NCBI RefSeq assembly: GCF_004027225.2
Contig: NC_044288.2
Span: 21,648,744-21,712,743 of the forward strand
Direction of reading: 5' to 3'
Length of the DNA stretch: 64,000 nucleotides
DNA from: Strigops habroptila
Lineage: Eukaryota; Chordata; Aves; Psittaciformes; Psittacidae
Both the position numbers and the translations under genes were made by a program. Positions 24,293 through 54,642 of this stretch are shown piece by piece. The notes under the pieces were generated by a model. That model saw only the letters and a list, made by a program, of their open reading frames with translations, did no database searches and was not told where the DNA came from. The number at the start of each line of letters is the position of its first letter. The first letter of the stretch is position 1.

Positions 24293-25169
24293 TGACCAAA
24301 TGACAAAGGCAGGAATGGCACAAGCACAGGGCAAGCACACAGCAAAGCTTCTCCAGAGCACTCACCCAGCCACCACCAACCTGAACCCAGAAGTGTCTCT
24401 ATATTAACAGGCTTGATTTCTCCCCTTCCCAGTCCCTTTTCGAAGCCACATTCACAGTACCCAATGACAAAAGCTTGCACAGCTCACCTTTGTGTGTGCA
24501 AAGCAACCTCCTCCTCCTTGAGCTGGCCCCTTGCTAGCTTAATGTGATGCTCCTCTCATGTTTGGAGATACTGTCTCCAACACTCATGGGTTTATAGCCC
24601 TCATGGCTCCTTTACGAGCCCAGTTCTCTCCGCAGCTGAGGGATCCGCTTCCATCGAGTCATTCCTTGCATAGCAGCAGTGCTGTACCTCTGACCATCCT
24701 TCTCCCCACCTATTCTAATTCTACCCTAACTTACTCCTCTGGGTACCCAGTGGGAGTAACCCTGCCTGCTTCATGCTGTAGTTACACAAACTACAAAGCA
24801 GTCACCAACAACGGCTTTAGGAAAGTGAGACTACAAAGAGCAGGCTCTTATAGAAACTGCAACTCAAAGAAACCATGACACCTCAAACAACTGCAGCAAA
24901 GGTTTCTTGAAGGAGCTCTGCAGCTTCCTGCAAAGCTTTTACTGGACTCAGAAGCATGAGCAGGAGTGTCTACCACCTCCTGTAAGGGAATTCACTCCTC
25001 AAACTCACCAGCTTATACTTTAAGGAGCTGAACACCCTCTGTTCATTCAGAGGACACTACCCTGCTGGGGATGATCCTCATGTTCTCAATCTTGAGAGGA
25101 CAGGAGCCAAAAGGTGTGAGCATTAAACAGACAAACAACAGATCAGGTAAGAAAAATACTGCCTCTTCT

Positions 25170-25175
25170 TTTAAT
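25170..25175 (-). terminator. Candidate HDAC3 poly(A) signal ATTAAA
   Basis: The minus strand reads ATTAAA about 1.1 kb past the HDAC3 stop. No better AATAAA was noticed in 25.1-26.3 kb, but the 3' UTR length is unknown. Confidence 0.3.
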
Positions 25176-26300
25176 GTTTAAAGACCTCAGTAAACAAACA
25201 GAACAGTACAGACAGAGGCTAAAGCCCTCCCGCCTCCCCAGACATGCTCCAAACCAGGTACCAGGTGATGACTTGGGAGGAGGAGCAGCAAAGTCTGGAA
25301 TTTGAGGGATGGCCGAGGGAAATCTCTGCTGTGTAAGGGCAAGTAAGCAGGACCTGGAGGAAGCAGCTTCCCTCATCCATAAGCAGTGTAACATCTTACA
25401 GTCAAGAGGGAATGGTTTCCACTCGGAGCGAGCAGCCCAAATCTCTTGCTAACACAGGGCCATGTGTGACCTTGGAAAACACAGCTGGAAACTATATTAG
25501 AGGTGCAAGACATTATGTACTGACCTTGGCAGCCAAACCTCTGCTCCAGCGATTTTAGCCTCTTGAAGAATAAAGAAAAGAGGGAAGTTAGGTCCAACTC
25601 AAAGTGTTGCAGTACTCATTTGGAACACAAAACTGAGGGGAGAGGAGAAGAGAGGAACAAGACTATGCTCTGCATCCGTTCCTCCATCCTGCTCCATCAA
25701 GCTGCTCCCTGTCCCAGGGACTCTCCCAACCCCTATCCCACAACTGGCCTTGTCTTCTTGAACAGTTTTCCTTGAGCTGTGGAGTATCAGATGGTTAGGA
25801 GGGACATCAGGAAGCAACTTTCAGTGCAGGCTTCAGAGGACAGGCAACTGGGTACCTGAACGGTGGGCTGGGGAGAGCAGGATGGATCAGGTGCTGCTGC
25901 AGAAGAGAGGCAGAGATCGTAGGCACAACCCACTCCAGCTCCCTGCTGCTGGCAAGAGCCTGCACGGGAGCTATGGGAGGTGAGGAACCACCACGGGTCA
26001 GGCTCTGAAGGCAGCTGCATGGCTGCAGTCAGTACACAGCACAGATCCAAGTGCTACTTGAATTCCCATATTCCAGAGCAGAGACAACTGGAACCGTAAC
26101 ATGTGGTGGAAAGGAAGGCGCACGTTTCCCTGCTCTCTGCCTCTCCAGGCAGCAGAAGCCTGCAGTGGTGGTGTTTCTGCTGCCACCACATGCAATCAAA
26201 TTCAAAGGGAGGGCTAACTGGCTCCTACACCAGTTACCTGCTCCAAGCACCCATGTCCAATGTGGGACCCTCCACAGTCCAGAGCCCCACAGCAGAGCTC

Positions 26301-43399
<17,099 letters not shown>

Positions 43400-44300
43400 A
43401 TCACTACGGCTCAGTGTTCTAAAAATCGCCGAGCGCTTCGGAAAGGAGGGTGCGAGGGGGAACCAGGGCTGGCTTGCATGTGGGTGAGGTTATTCGCCTC
43501 GGGGCGGGCAGCAGCTTGCCAGCACCGGCTTCCCTGAGCGGCATTCCCGTTTGCTCCCCGCTGCAGCCGCCGGCATTTCCCTGAGCTTCTCTCCGCACCT
43601 TCATCCGCTGAAACCGCTTCGGAGTGATTTTTCCCAGCGCCGGGACAGGCGGGTTGCTCTTGCTGTCAGGCAGCGGCGGGCTGCCGCGGCTGCCAGGAGC
43701 AGCTTGGCTCCTTCCAAGGAAGGAAGAGGCAGCCGGGAGCCGGGGGGCCAGAGGATGCTCGCCGCGGTCCCCGGCCGCAGGGATGCGGGGTTGCTAGGAG
43801 GCAGGTGAAGGTGAAGAGGAGAGCGCTGCGGAGGACCGCAGGCCCAGGTACCGCCGCAGCAGCGGGGACAGCCGGGGGACACCCCGCTTCGCACCGGGAA
43901 GTGGAACCGGCGAGCGGGCGGCCGAGCTCTGAGCCCCCGGCAAGGGAGATGGGAAAGCCCAGGGGAGCCGGGGCGGAGAGAATGAGCTCTGTTCTGCGGG
44001 CGGACGATGCGGGAGCTGCCGGCCGGCTCGGCCCTCCGCCCGCCCGGCTGCCGCGGCTCCCTGCCTGCCCTGCCTCTGCCTTTGCCTCTGCCTGTGCCGG
44101 TGGAGGCCCCCGGCCGTGAGTAGCGAGGGATGCAGGGGGCGGCGGGTCGGCGCTGTGCGGTGAGGATGCTCATCCTCCTGCAAGGGCGAGCGGGGTGATG
44201 CCGCTCGCCGCAGAGCCCGGCGGAGGCCGGGACACCGGTGCCCTTGGGAAGCTGCTTGCAAGGGATGGGGAAGCGCCGCAGCCGGGGGCCGGGCAGGCCT
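43400..44300 (+). promoter_or_regulatory. RELL2 CpG island and 5' noncoding exon
   Basis: CpG-dense DNA precedes RELL2. A good donor (CGGCC then GTGAGT) closes a probable noncoding exon at 44115, and the acceptor CTTCTCCTAG at 44593 opens the first coding exon six bases before the ATG. The transcription start is probably in 43.6-44.0 kb, but this is inferred from composition and splice sites only. Confidence 0.65.
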
Positions 44301-44599
44301 GCGGGGATGCTGCCACCGCTGCCCTTGGGGTGCCTCTTGCCGGGTGCGTGTGGGGCAGTAGTGTCCTTGGGAAACTGCACCGAGCCACCTCCAGCCCGCC
44401 CTCTCCTCCGTGGGCCCCCAACCACAATGGACCTTGTGGGGCAAGAGATGAGCCCTTGGCAGCCCACCCCAAGCTGGGAGCTGGCTCTTGCCTAAGGGGG
44501 GCAGGAGGAAGAAGAGGAAGAAGAAGATGGGCATGGGGAGCCTGGCAGGGGGTGAGCACTGGGGTCTCTGAGCTGCCTTCCCCCTTCTCCTAGATCCGC

Positions 44600-47500
44600 A
44601 TGTCAGACCAGCACAGCACCGACGATGGGGAGTCAGACCCCCAGCACAGCCTGTCTATGGTCTTCCTCCTCGTCCTTGTCTTCTTCATCATGGGGCTGGT
44701 GGGTTTCCTGATCTGCCATGTCCTGAAGAAGAAGGGTTACCGGTGCCGGACCTTCCGGGACGAGCTCGACCCAGATAACAAAGACGTGCTGGCGGAGCTC
44801 CAGGCCAGTGAGTGCTGGGGCTCGGGGGGCTCAGTGGGGATCTGATGCTGTCTTTTGCCTGGTGTGGACTGATGCTCCTTAAACACACTTCTGGAATGTG
44901 GGCTGGGGATGGGAGGATTACCCATCATGTGCTGCTGGGTTGGGAAAAAGGGATGGGCAGCGCAGTGTTCCCTGGGGATTGGGAGTATTGTCTGGAGAGC
45001 CCTCTGAAATACCAGCTCCATGGGCTGGGAAGTCTGGTGGTGCCAAGGAGGTGGGAACCAGCATCTGGCTCTTCCAAAAGCAGCATTATCACCAAAACAT
45101 AATGCTGTTGAACAGCCAGATCCTGCTGAATCCCCAGCACCTGAATTATGTCCCATGTCCCCTACAAGTAAAGCATCCCTCAGCCAGAGCACAAGCCGTC
45201 CCTCTGCCCTTTTAGCATTAGGAGGTCCAGCATGGAGCCAGGATGGTGTTTGCTATTGCTCATGTCTTCCTCCGGTCCCTGTTGTGTTCATGCGTGCTGG
45301 AGGAATAGGTGTGTTTCCTTGGTATCTGTGCCCAAAGAAATGCCAGAAGGGGATCTTTAGGTTTTTTTTCCATCACTTCAGGCCACTATAAGTCACTCTT
45401 GCGTGCAAACTGGTCTAAGCCTGGTCCAAGCAAGATCTGTCTTTTGATGGTTTCATGAGTCTCTGCTGAAATGGAGAAGACACGTTCCTCTGACTGCTTC
45501 TGTAGGCCAAATGGTGCTACATACCTCCTTCAGCTTCCCTGTGCCATCACTGGTGCCTGGGGGGATCAGCACCTCCTCCTACCACTTCTCATGCACAGGG
45601 AAGTAACATGGCTCCACCAGCTCACCCATGGACACAACAGGAGCTTCCCAGTGTCCTTGGATACACTCCTCTGGCTTAAATGACTTGGCTGCATACGGAG
45701 ACAGTGTGTGAACTTTCCAGCATTGGCTTTGCCCGCTGGATATGCCACAGCCCAGGGAAACATCTCTGTGGGCTTCCAGGATCATGGTGGTAGCCCTTGA
45801 CCATGCTCTTTGAGGCAGCTGCCTTCCGGACCATGGCTCTGACCTGCTCACTGGAACATGTAACACCGTGGACTGGGCTGAAGGTCCAGCCAGCCCAACC
45901 TTCTGCCTCCAACAGTGTCCACAAGCAGGTTGAGAAGGATGCTGGGGATGAATAGCACAACAGAGCAGACACCGAGCCAAGATTCCCCAGCATACTCTTT
46001 TAGGCTTCTAAAAGTGTGCAGCTCTGGGTTTTCTCCATCCGAGATGGTTTCTCCGTATTTAACAGACCCCAGTGGGTTTCTTTACTGTGAACTTGTTCAG
46101 TTTACCCTTGGAGACTCAGCACCAGAAGCATCCTGCAGCCAGGGGCTCCAGGGCTGGACTGCTCCCCCAAAAAGCCTCCTCTTCTGACTTGTTTTGAACC
46201 TCCTCCCCACTCATTTCAGTTCTGAAGGAGCAGCACAACCCCTATATGTGTTTCCCCACACACATGGGTGCTGGTTTAGCCATTTCTTTTCCAGAGTGAG
46301 AGATCTGCTGTTCCCCATGGGTTTCTCCATAGCGGGGACATGAGGCTTCACCAACCTCTCTGTTGACATGGCTGCTCTGGGAAGGGACCGTTGTCCAAAT
46401 CCCAGCCCTCAGTGCCACGTTTTCTCTTTCCAGATGAAGAGGAGGAGCTGAACGAGGACACTGTGGAGAAGATTGTGAGATGCATCATACAAAATGAAGG
46501 TGAGCACTTCCTAGGGCCGGCCTGGGGATGCGCTGACCAGTTTAGCTGATGCATTTCCTTCTTCCTCTCTCTTCAGGGAACGCCGAGGCCCTCAAAGAGA
46601 TGCTGGGGGACAATGAAGGGGACATCCCAGTGCCAGTGCCCAGGTGAGGGAAGGCTATACCAGCTTGTAGGGAGTAGGGAGCAGCCTTTGGGTATCACCT
46701 TGGTCTGGAGACTGCAGACAGCCCCTTTCCAGCTTGTTATAAAGCATCTTCCCAATAGAAGTCCTGCTTTCCTGAGGATTGCGATGGGTGCTTCACTCCA
46801 CTGTCAAGGGGGATAGCTCTTCCTCATGCCTGTCCTCAGAGGAGGCCTCCTTCAGAGCTGCTGCTTCTCAGGGCTTGCTGCAGTGAGGCTGCTCCAAGGT
46901 TGGGAATTCTCCTCCAGATAACATGACCTGTCATGTCTTTCTCCTATTTGCAGCCTTTGTCCCCACCGTAACAGCCAGGACGGAGGGCCACCACATCACC
47001 ACACGGTGCATCTGGGCTCCACGCAGGCTCCCTGCATCCACTGCAGCAAGAGGAAGAGGCACCCACTGCATCGACAAGGACGGTCCAAGGATGGCAAAGG
47101 CAGGATGCATCCTGGAGAGACCACTGTCTTCTCAGTGGGCAGGTACTTCAGTGACACTTGCCAGACATGGCCCATCTGCTCTGATGAAGCAAGCATCATG
47201 TAGAGTCTTCTCAGTTGCCTTGTTCCTTTCCCCTTCCCCACTTGCCCAGCACCAGGCACCCTCTTGCTCTTCCCCATGTAGATGCCCCAGTTGTGGCTCT
47301 GCAGCTGGGAGTCCTGAGGGCTCAGGTGCCTCTTGGACCTGGAAATGCCTGTGGTATGTGGCAGGCCATGATGCTTATGTGGTGGCTTACCTCCTTCTCC
47401 TTGAGGAAGGTGACTCAAGCCTGGGTTGTTCTGCTGACTCAGTGCTGGGCAGAGCCCCAAATCCACGTCCTTTCAAAGCTTGCTGTCCCAGCTATGTGCA

Positions 47501-50500
47501 AGCAGGGCTCTTGCTGCCCAACAGCGGCAGTAACCCCAGGTTTTAGGGATCTCATTAGGAAAGAGAGGAGGTGACAGCAGGGCCCAGGTCCAAGTTACCA
47601 GCCACCATCATCAGAACAAAAGGATGGCTGTGCTCCTCCAGGTCTCTGTGTCAAATAATGACTGTAATTAGATGACATGGCAGGAATATAAGAATAGGGG
47701 AGTGTACCTGATACTTCTCACAGATACTTTCCAGTCCCCTCCTGGTTTCACCTCAAGGGACTTCCTGTGGTCTCTGTGTAGTCAGTAACCTTTAGTACCA
47801 TCTGCAGCATTGCCCAGGTTGCCCTATTCCCCAGCACAAAACCTTTAGCAAAGCCCTCCAGGGCTCAGCTCCTCACTGCTGTGCTGACCAGGGCAGGGTG
47901 ATGAGCAACTGGTGGTCCTTGGATGGCCACCTTGGTGAGACATAGAGCTCTGCTGTGCTCAGATCCTGCAGCAGGTCTTCATTCAGAGCCTAAGCCTTGT
48001 TGAAGCTCCACGTTGTGGTCCAGAGAGACAGTTGCTCATGGTGATGTTGAGCCAGAGTGGGCATCACGGGGGTGGGTTTTGGGTTTTTCCACCATCACAG
48101 CTAGGAGTCTCAGTAGGGAGGTGAACTAGGGGCTTGATGGGGAGCTGGGGAAGGGGAGACACACGCTGGACCTCCCCATGGTGAACTCCAGATATGATCT
48201 CCAGGACTTGCTGGAGATTGAAGGCTTCTGGCTTCCTCTTCACCTGTAGCCGTCAGCTGTCCTTGGCGGTGGTGGTTGGTGGCCAGATCTCTGCATGGTT
48301 GCGTACTCATGGCTAATCTCATTTCCTGGCTGGTGCCCACCTCCATCCACTCCTCTGTGCCCTTTGCCTATGCTCTTCTCAGTCTTCTCTCACTCACCTC
48401 TGAGTGCCAGAGAAGATCGCCTCCTTTCCTAGGGGCACCTTCCTGCAAATCTGGTTTTTCTCTCTTTATCCTTGTTAATATCCTGTGTCACATCAGCCTT
48501 CTCCATGGCACGGTCATAGCATTTTCCAAGGTCATATTTCAAGTTTCCATGTCTTGTTTCTCTTGGTATGAGGTCCAAGTGCTAAGGGTCCTGTGAGCCC
48601 ATGAGGTACAAAGCTACCTCCAAATTCTGGTTCTTCCAAGCTGGCCCGTTTGCTCTTTCAGATCCCGGATGACTCTTCTGGTACTGCTCTTGCTGTGCCT
48701 TATTTACCAGGAATATCTTGATTGCAGGAAGTGCTTTGACTCATGACTGATCCTACTGACAAAAGCTCCTTTAACCCACCTCTTCTGTTGCAATCCTCAG
48801 GTTTTGTTCTCTTTTCCTTGCTGTTGCTTTTGTCTTGGATACAGTGGTTGGGAGTCCAGCACCCTTCATTGTTACCTACAGCTCACTGAGGCTGGTTGGC
48901 AGCTGGTAGGCACAGGCTCCTCTCTATTGGAGTGGAAAGAAGTGAGGATAGTGGAGGTCCACCAAGATCACCAGAGGCTGGAGCATGTGGCATGTGAAGA
49001 ACTGCTGAGGGAATGTGGTTTATTTAGCCTGAAGAAATAATAGAGGGGGATCTCATTGCTCTCTAAAACTACCCAAAGGGGTGGGGGAGCTTAAATGAAG
49101 ATGGAGCTCGGCACTTAGAGGTGCACAGGGAAGAGGCAGTGGCCAAAAGCTGCAACAAGAGGAATCCAGAAAAGACATAAGGAAACACTCTTTCACTATG
49201 AGAATGGTGCAGCACTGGGGCAGGGCCCAGAGGAGTGGAGGGGTCTCCATCCTTGGAGACTGGACAGGGCCCTGGGCAACCTGCCTGAGGGTGGGAGGTG
49301 TCCTGGTTCCGAGCAGAGGGTTGGACTGGAGATCACCCGAGGGCTTTTTGCTCCTAAATGATTCTATAATTCTGAGGCAATCAGCGTTATATGATCTGCA
49401 CTCTTACATTATTGACTGATCTACCATTTATCTTAGGGCTTTCTCTAAACCAGTTGTTGTCAGTGGCAGAGCTTGTCCTCCAGGGATTCTGACCCTCCAT
49501 TCTTAGCCACAGTGCCACATCCTACTGAATCAAATGCCTCAGTGATGCTGGGCAGGCAGACAGCCAGTGCTCTCCTGCCTTTCCCCTCACCACCAGAGGT
49601 CGGTTACATTAGCTCTTGTGCCCGCTCCAGTCTGAGCCCTGCCTGCTCCTTCGAATCCATTCCTGGCTCCTCCAGGCTGGCATTGCTCAACGGCATTACC
49701 AAGCAATGATCCTGCCACTCGTGCCTCCTCCCTGTCCCTCTTCAGGACTGGAACATTCTTTGGTTTTCCTGAATCGTAGTTCTTGGTGCCTTATCTGCAA
49801 TTATCTGGATAAACCTGAAAGGCCACATTTGCTGCTGTTTGCCCTGACCCGAGCAGTCCTGTGTGTGCCTAGTCTGGAGCTGGAGTATTTCTCTTCCTGA
49901 CCCTTCCAATCAAGAGCAATCTGCTGCAGGGGCTGTGCTGTCCACAGACTGCCACCAGGTCCTCAGCCTGGCAGTGGTCCCCTGCATCTCTGGCATCTCA
50001 TGTGGCATCTGTTCTTACCTCTTGGACCTTTCTTCTCAGGTTCTTCCTCCAGAATGGCTGTACTGCCACGTTCTTGACCTTTGTGCCCTGTTTGTCAGGC
50101 CCAGCACCTTGAATTCTACTGCTGAAGTTGTGTTTTGCCCTGATGCTGGCTCACAGCTGAGCCTCAGCAGAGCCAGGGCCATCTGCAGCTTCTCCACATG
50201 TGACTCAAGCGCAGGGCTGCTGCGTGAGTCATGAACTGCATGAGATCTCCGTGGTGGGATCAGTCTTCTTTGGCTGGTAGACACCAGCTCACATGGAAGA
50301 GTATTCCCGTCTGCTGGTCCAGCAGCGGCTTGCCTTGCTTACGAAGAGGAGTCACAGCATCAGTCACAACCAGCTCGACCGCAGTTCTGACCTTTAGGCT
50401 TTGCCTACATGTTACCCCTCACAAATCCCAAAGTTATGGTAGATCCCTAACTGCTCCTCCCTATATGCAGTACTGCATCACCTCTGATTATAAACTAATC

Positions 50501-53500
50501 CTTTGAGGGTGTCAGACCAACTTCTGCAGCTCTTCCCCTGACTACCTCAGTTCTCTGAGCTGTTACCTGGTACATGGTGGAATCTTGGTGAACCATGTAG
50601 GTGCCATCCGTCACTCCAAGGGACAGTGCAAAATGAGCTCTGGCGGATTTTACTTACACAGCTCCTCCAGCCTTTGATCCCCACACCCAAAAATAGCTCA
50701 CTCTGCCCAAAGCCTGTCCCTGCCCTCACTCAGGGTGTGCTGTCTGCTGAAAACTCTGGCTCTTGTTCCCCTGATGGCATTCAGTCAGTGCATGCAACTT
50801 CCATGCAGCTCTTTGTGGCCATCCCTTCCTCACCAGGCTTAGCAGGTTTGCATTTCACCCTCTGAATCAACCCCTGAGTTTCTGTACAAACTCCTGCTCA
50901 TCCAGGTTGCATCTTGGAGCATTTCCAAGAGCTGTGACCCATCTTGCTGTAGGGAAAACAGGATGGCAGGATCTACACTGGGCAACACCTGGATTGACCT
51001 TTTCATCCTTCTGTTTCTATTTGTTCTGCCAAAAATGAAGGGGAAAATGGGGTCAAGTCAGTGGGGGCATGGCTAGAGTGCAGATCGGTGGTGTCGACTG
51101 GATCTGCAAGGTTGGAGATCATCTCCAGTTGATGGCAAAGAGAGGAGATCCAAGGCTGGAGGTGCAGGCAAGCTGGGAATACAGCTGGGGAAGAGGAGGG
51201 AAAGGATTTTGATCCATCCTGCCCCCATTCCAGGTTTCGTGTCACACACATCGGGAAGAAACCCACTTTCCATGAGCAGCAGGATGGGCCCCTGCCTGAT
51301 GGCAGCCGGGAGCTGAGCACAGAAGAGCTGGAGCACAGCAGCGATAGGCTCCAACGGGAGCGGGCACGCAATGGGACTGTCCCCACGGGTGGCCTGCAGA
51401 ACGGAGATGTCCAGAAAGGTGTCCAGGGTGGCAGAAGCAGGGGGCAGAGCTGCTCCACCACCCCAGCCCCCAACACACCAGCCAGCTCCGGCACTCGCGG
51501 CAGCCGACGGGCAGGCAAGGGCTCCGGCACGGCGGGATCCCTGCAGGATGCTGGCGCTGTCCCCGGGAGCACCAGCCGCCAGAGGAAGCTCCTGAGCCAG
51601 CGGGTGCTGGGAGGGTCGAGTCCCAGCATCCCGGGAGCGCTGGTGCAGGAAGGAGCCAGCATCTGCCTGGAGGAGACCGGACTGGGGTCGGCAGATGAAG
51701 TGTCGGATATTCATGGGAGCCTGAGCCTGCACGAGCAGGTTGATGACTTGGGAAGAGATGACAGCAGCAGGAAACAGCCTGGAGTGGAGGATGTGGCGCA
51801 ACAGGTGGGTTCCTCTTCCTCCTTGTCCCCATATGGTCCTCTGGACTGGGGAGTTTGGGTTGTGGCAGCACCCCAAATGCTGCTGACAACATCAACCAGC
51901 CCCAGTGCAGTGGTGTGAGCTGTGCAGCGGGGACAGCGAGCTGGGCTGTGGGACCTGGCCTGTCCTGCCGCCCTGCTTCTGCTCACCTTTCTTGACTCCG
52001 TCTGCTTCTAATGCCTGGGGGATGCAGAGCTACCGTGACAGTTCCCACCCTCCCACTACCTGCACTGCTGGGGCAAAGGCAGGTCACCGGTTGACTTGCA
52101 CAGGGGATGCTGCAGACCTGCTGCCAGCTGCCCCGTGGGCAAGGGGGTGAGTTTTCCTTTGTGGTTGGGCTCTCTGGAGACATCCACTGGGATGACTTTT
52201 ACTTGACCTGAAGGAGCTCTGTCACTGCACATAACTTGGTCCCTCCCCACAATGCTGGGGCTCAACATAGCCAGCAATATCCAGGCAGGGACAGATGGCT
52301 CCAGGAGCCTTTCTTGCCTCAAAGTCTAGGAGATGGTGAAGCCAACCAGTCAGTTCTTGGTTGTTTTTCCCTGCTGCAGAGGGGCTGGTGCTGGCTGTGC
52401 TCAGACAGGAGGCCACCACGGCTGGAGCTCCCAGCACCCTGGTATCTCCCAACCTTCCCACTCAACCACCCTGCTGGAGGTGCCAAAGAGCACTGGCGAG
52501 GACACCAGTTGCTTGGCCATCAATAGCCCCCAATTTGGGGGATTCGCTCCATGTCAGTGGCTGTCACCACTGCGCAGATGAGGGTAGACCTTTGGTGATG
52601 GCAGCAGCTACCCAACGTGTTCACTGACTCACCTGGAGTTATGCAGAAAGACTTTTGTGAAGGCGGCTGGGGAAGGCACCTTATGCAATGTCACCCCATC
52701 TGCATCAGCAGCCCCAAGAGCTGGCCTTGGCACAAAACCAGCACTGGACACATGTGGCAAAGCCCTTGGAAGAAAAGGGAAGCAAACCACCTGGGTAAAG
52801 AGCCAGGGACATTCCCTGGGACTGGCTCTGTTGGAGTTCCATAGGCCAGGCATGGACCATGCCTGCAGCCCTTGGCAGAGAGGTGGGATGGAGCCGACTG
52901 GGGCAGCATGGGAGAGCCCAGGGAAAGGTTCCCGGCTGAGCATAAGCTAAGGAAAAGGCAGGAACTCACTGTGTTTATTGTTCCCCTCTTTGCTTTCTGG
53001 GGGCCAGGCTGGAAGGTTTGAGCTGTTCTGTGAAGGGCAGCCCAAGGCATCCAAGCAGGACAGAGCTGATGGGCCTTTCTCCAGAGACCTGGAGAGGTGG
53101 CGGCAGCTCCTCCTTCCTCCCATGGCCCATTACGCCTTGGCAATGGCTGTGGTCCCTCTGATCACTGGGGAAGCAGTTACATGCAGGGACATTTCTCCTC
53201 TGTGGCACCAGACTCTTACCTCAGACCCTGCACTCACCAGGCTTTGGAGTGTTGCTTTGGTGTGCTCCAGGACATGGGGTTCCAAGAGAACTGTAGAGAC
53301 CTCACTGGGATGTTTGTCACCAAGCCTGGGCACCACTCGGATGCTCTCTCATCCTCAGGTCCCAGCCAGGGCCACCACAAGGGTTATTAGTTGCTACTCA
53401 GTGCGTCCTGCAGGTGATGAGGAAGGGCAGTGAGATGGTGTTTGGGCTGTTGTCAGCTGGAGCCTCAGTGGGGTTCTGCCCACTGGCCCATGGGTCACTG

Positions 53501-53628
53501 CTGTGGCCAGTGGAGACCTGACCCCCTACCCCAGGACCCTGGTCCCACAGGGGCACTGACTTCCACATCCCTCCTCCATCCCACAGGAGCCCAGGGCCAT
53601 GGTGCAGGACCCAGGAGCAACTGTGTGA
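44600..53628 (+). CDS. RELL2: RELL2, RELT-like protein 2 (six coding exons)
   Basis: Single-pass membrane protein of the RELT family. Coding exons: 44600-44807, 46434-46499, 46577-46643, 46954-47142, 51234-51804, 53587-53628; all are in phase and total 1,143 nt (380 residues). The N-terminus has a short luminal part, then a transmembrane helix at about residues 20-42 (VFLLVLVFFIMGLVGFLICH) followed by the family signature KKKGYRCR. Later come NEDTVEKIVRCIIQNE, a histidine-rich HTVHLGS, CIHCSKRK, and TTVFSVGRFRVTHI. RFRV fits the R-F-x-V docking motif by which RELT proteins bind the kinases OSR1/SPAK (family knowledge). A Ser/Gly/Arg-rich tail encoded by the 571-nt fifth exon makes the protein longer than human RELL2, about 303 residues. 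A noncoding 5' exon probably ends at the donor after 44115. The last 42-nt coding exon is the least certain part: it has no recognisable homology, and a different 3' exon is possible. Confidence 0.94.
48930..49375 (+). mobile_element. Old CR1 LINE in RELL2 intron 4
   Basis: Sense, diverged CR1 of about 440 bp: GGCTGGAGCATGTGGCATG, EELLRECGLFSLKK, then GGGTTGGACTGGAGATCACC and ATGATTCTATAATTCTG at the end. The only clear CR1 right of 44 kb. Confidence 0.75.
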
Positions 53629-54597
53629 CGTGAGTGCTTGTCCCCAGTCCCGGGGCGATGTCTGGGATGGGGTGGGAAGGCACTGGCTGTGTCCCTGCCC
53701 TAGTGGGTCACAGCCTGGTGATGGAGAGAGGGTGAACCCCTGCTCCAGGAAGGTTGGTTCCCAATGCTCCAGCTCCTGCACAGGCAGGTCCTGTCACCAG
53801 TGTGCCCAGCCCCAGGCAGTGGCGCTGGCTCTGGGTAGACAGTGCCAGGACAGCCTGGTTGTACCTGATGGGGGATGCCATGGGCGCATGGATGAGCCCG
53901 ATCCTGCCCCCTCTCCCCACAGCTCCTCTCTGCTCCTGGCTGGAGCGCGGACGGGAGGCGCTCAGCCCCTGACCCCCGCCGGGCTGGGGGCTCTGCCGTG
54001 GGGTATCCGTGGGGCAGCCAGCCCCGGCCCCGGGTGGGCAGCTACGCGCTTGGCATGGCCGGAGCGACGCGCCGACGTTGCAGACAACGCGCTCGGTGCC
54101 GGACCTCATCCCATTGGCAATAGGTACCTGACTCCCACCCACCGCACCTGCCCCGGAGACCCCCCCCCGGGCCTGGCGGGGGCAGGACAGGACTCGGTCC
54201 CCACTGCCCATCCGGTGCCCACAGCCCCCTGGTGCTGGGGGAAGGATGGACCCGAGGGGCTGCAGCGAAGGGCAGGGATGGAGGCAGCAGCTTGAGCTCC
54301 CCCGGGGTGGGGAGCAGCACCCCTCAACCCACCCAGCACGTTTACCACAGAGCACAGCCCCCCCGGGCACCCCTGCCACGCAGAGCGGGCACAGGCACAC
54401 ATCCTGCACCGGCGAGGGACCTGGCCAGGTCCCTGAGGGATGAGGCGGAGAGAGGAGCTTCCAGCCCCATTCCCAGCACAGGAAGGGCTGGAGCCCGGCC
54501 CGGGGGGGGCAGGATTGCAGCCAGGCCAGCGGGCAGCCCCCGTGCCCGCAGCGAGCTTTGGTGTGTAACCGCACTGTACATAGACAAGCTAAAAACC

Positions 54598-54603
54598 ATT
54601 AAA
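54598..54603 (+). terminator. RELL2 poly(A) signal ATTAAA
   Basis: ATTAAA follows TGTACATAGACAAGC in the 3' flank of RELL2, about 970 bases past the proposed stop. Cleavage should fall at about 54,615-54,630. Confidence 0.6.
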
Positions 54604-54636
54604 GCTGCTGAACCCCTCAGGAGAGTCTCAACTGGC

Positions 54637-54642
54637 TTTATT
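54637..54642 (-). terminator. FCHSD1 poly(A) signal AATAAA
   Basis: The minus strand reads AATAAAGCC here, about 370 bases past the FCHSD1 stop at 55009. Cleavage should fall at about 54,610-54,627, in the same few bases as the RELL2 end. Confidence 0.75.

Noticed and set aside
43601-44534. Long overlapping minus-strand open frames (288 and 246 codons) across the RELL2 CpG island.
   Set aside because: Arg/Pro/Gly-rich translations of CpG-rich DNA antisense to the RELL2 5' exon, with no recognisable domain.
53708-54574. A 288-codon minus-strand open frame between RELL2 and FCHSD1.
   Set aside because: Antisense to the RELL2 3' region, lies beyond the FCHSD1 poly(A) signal and has no domain.
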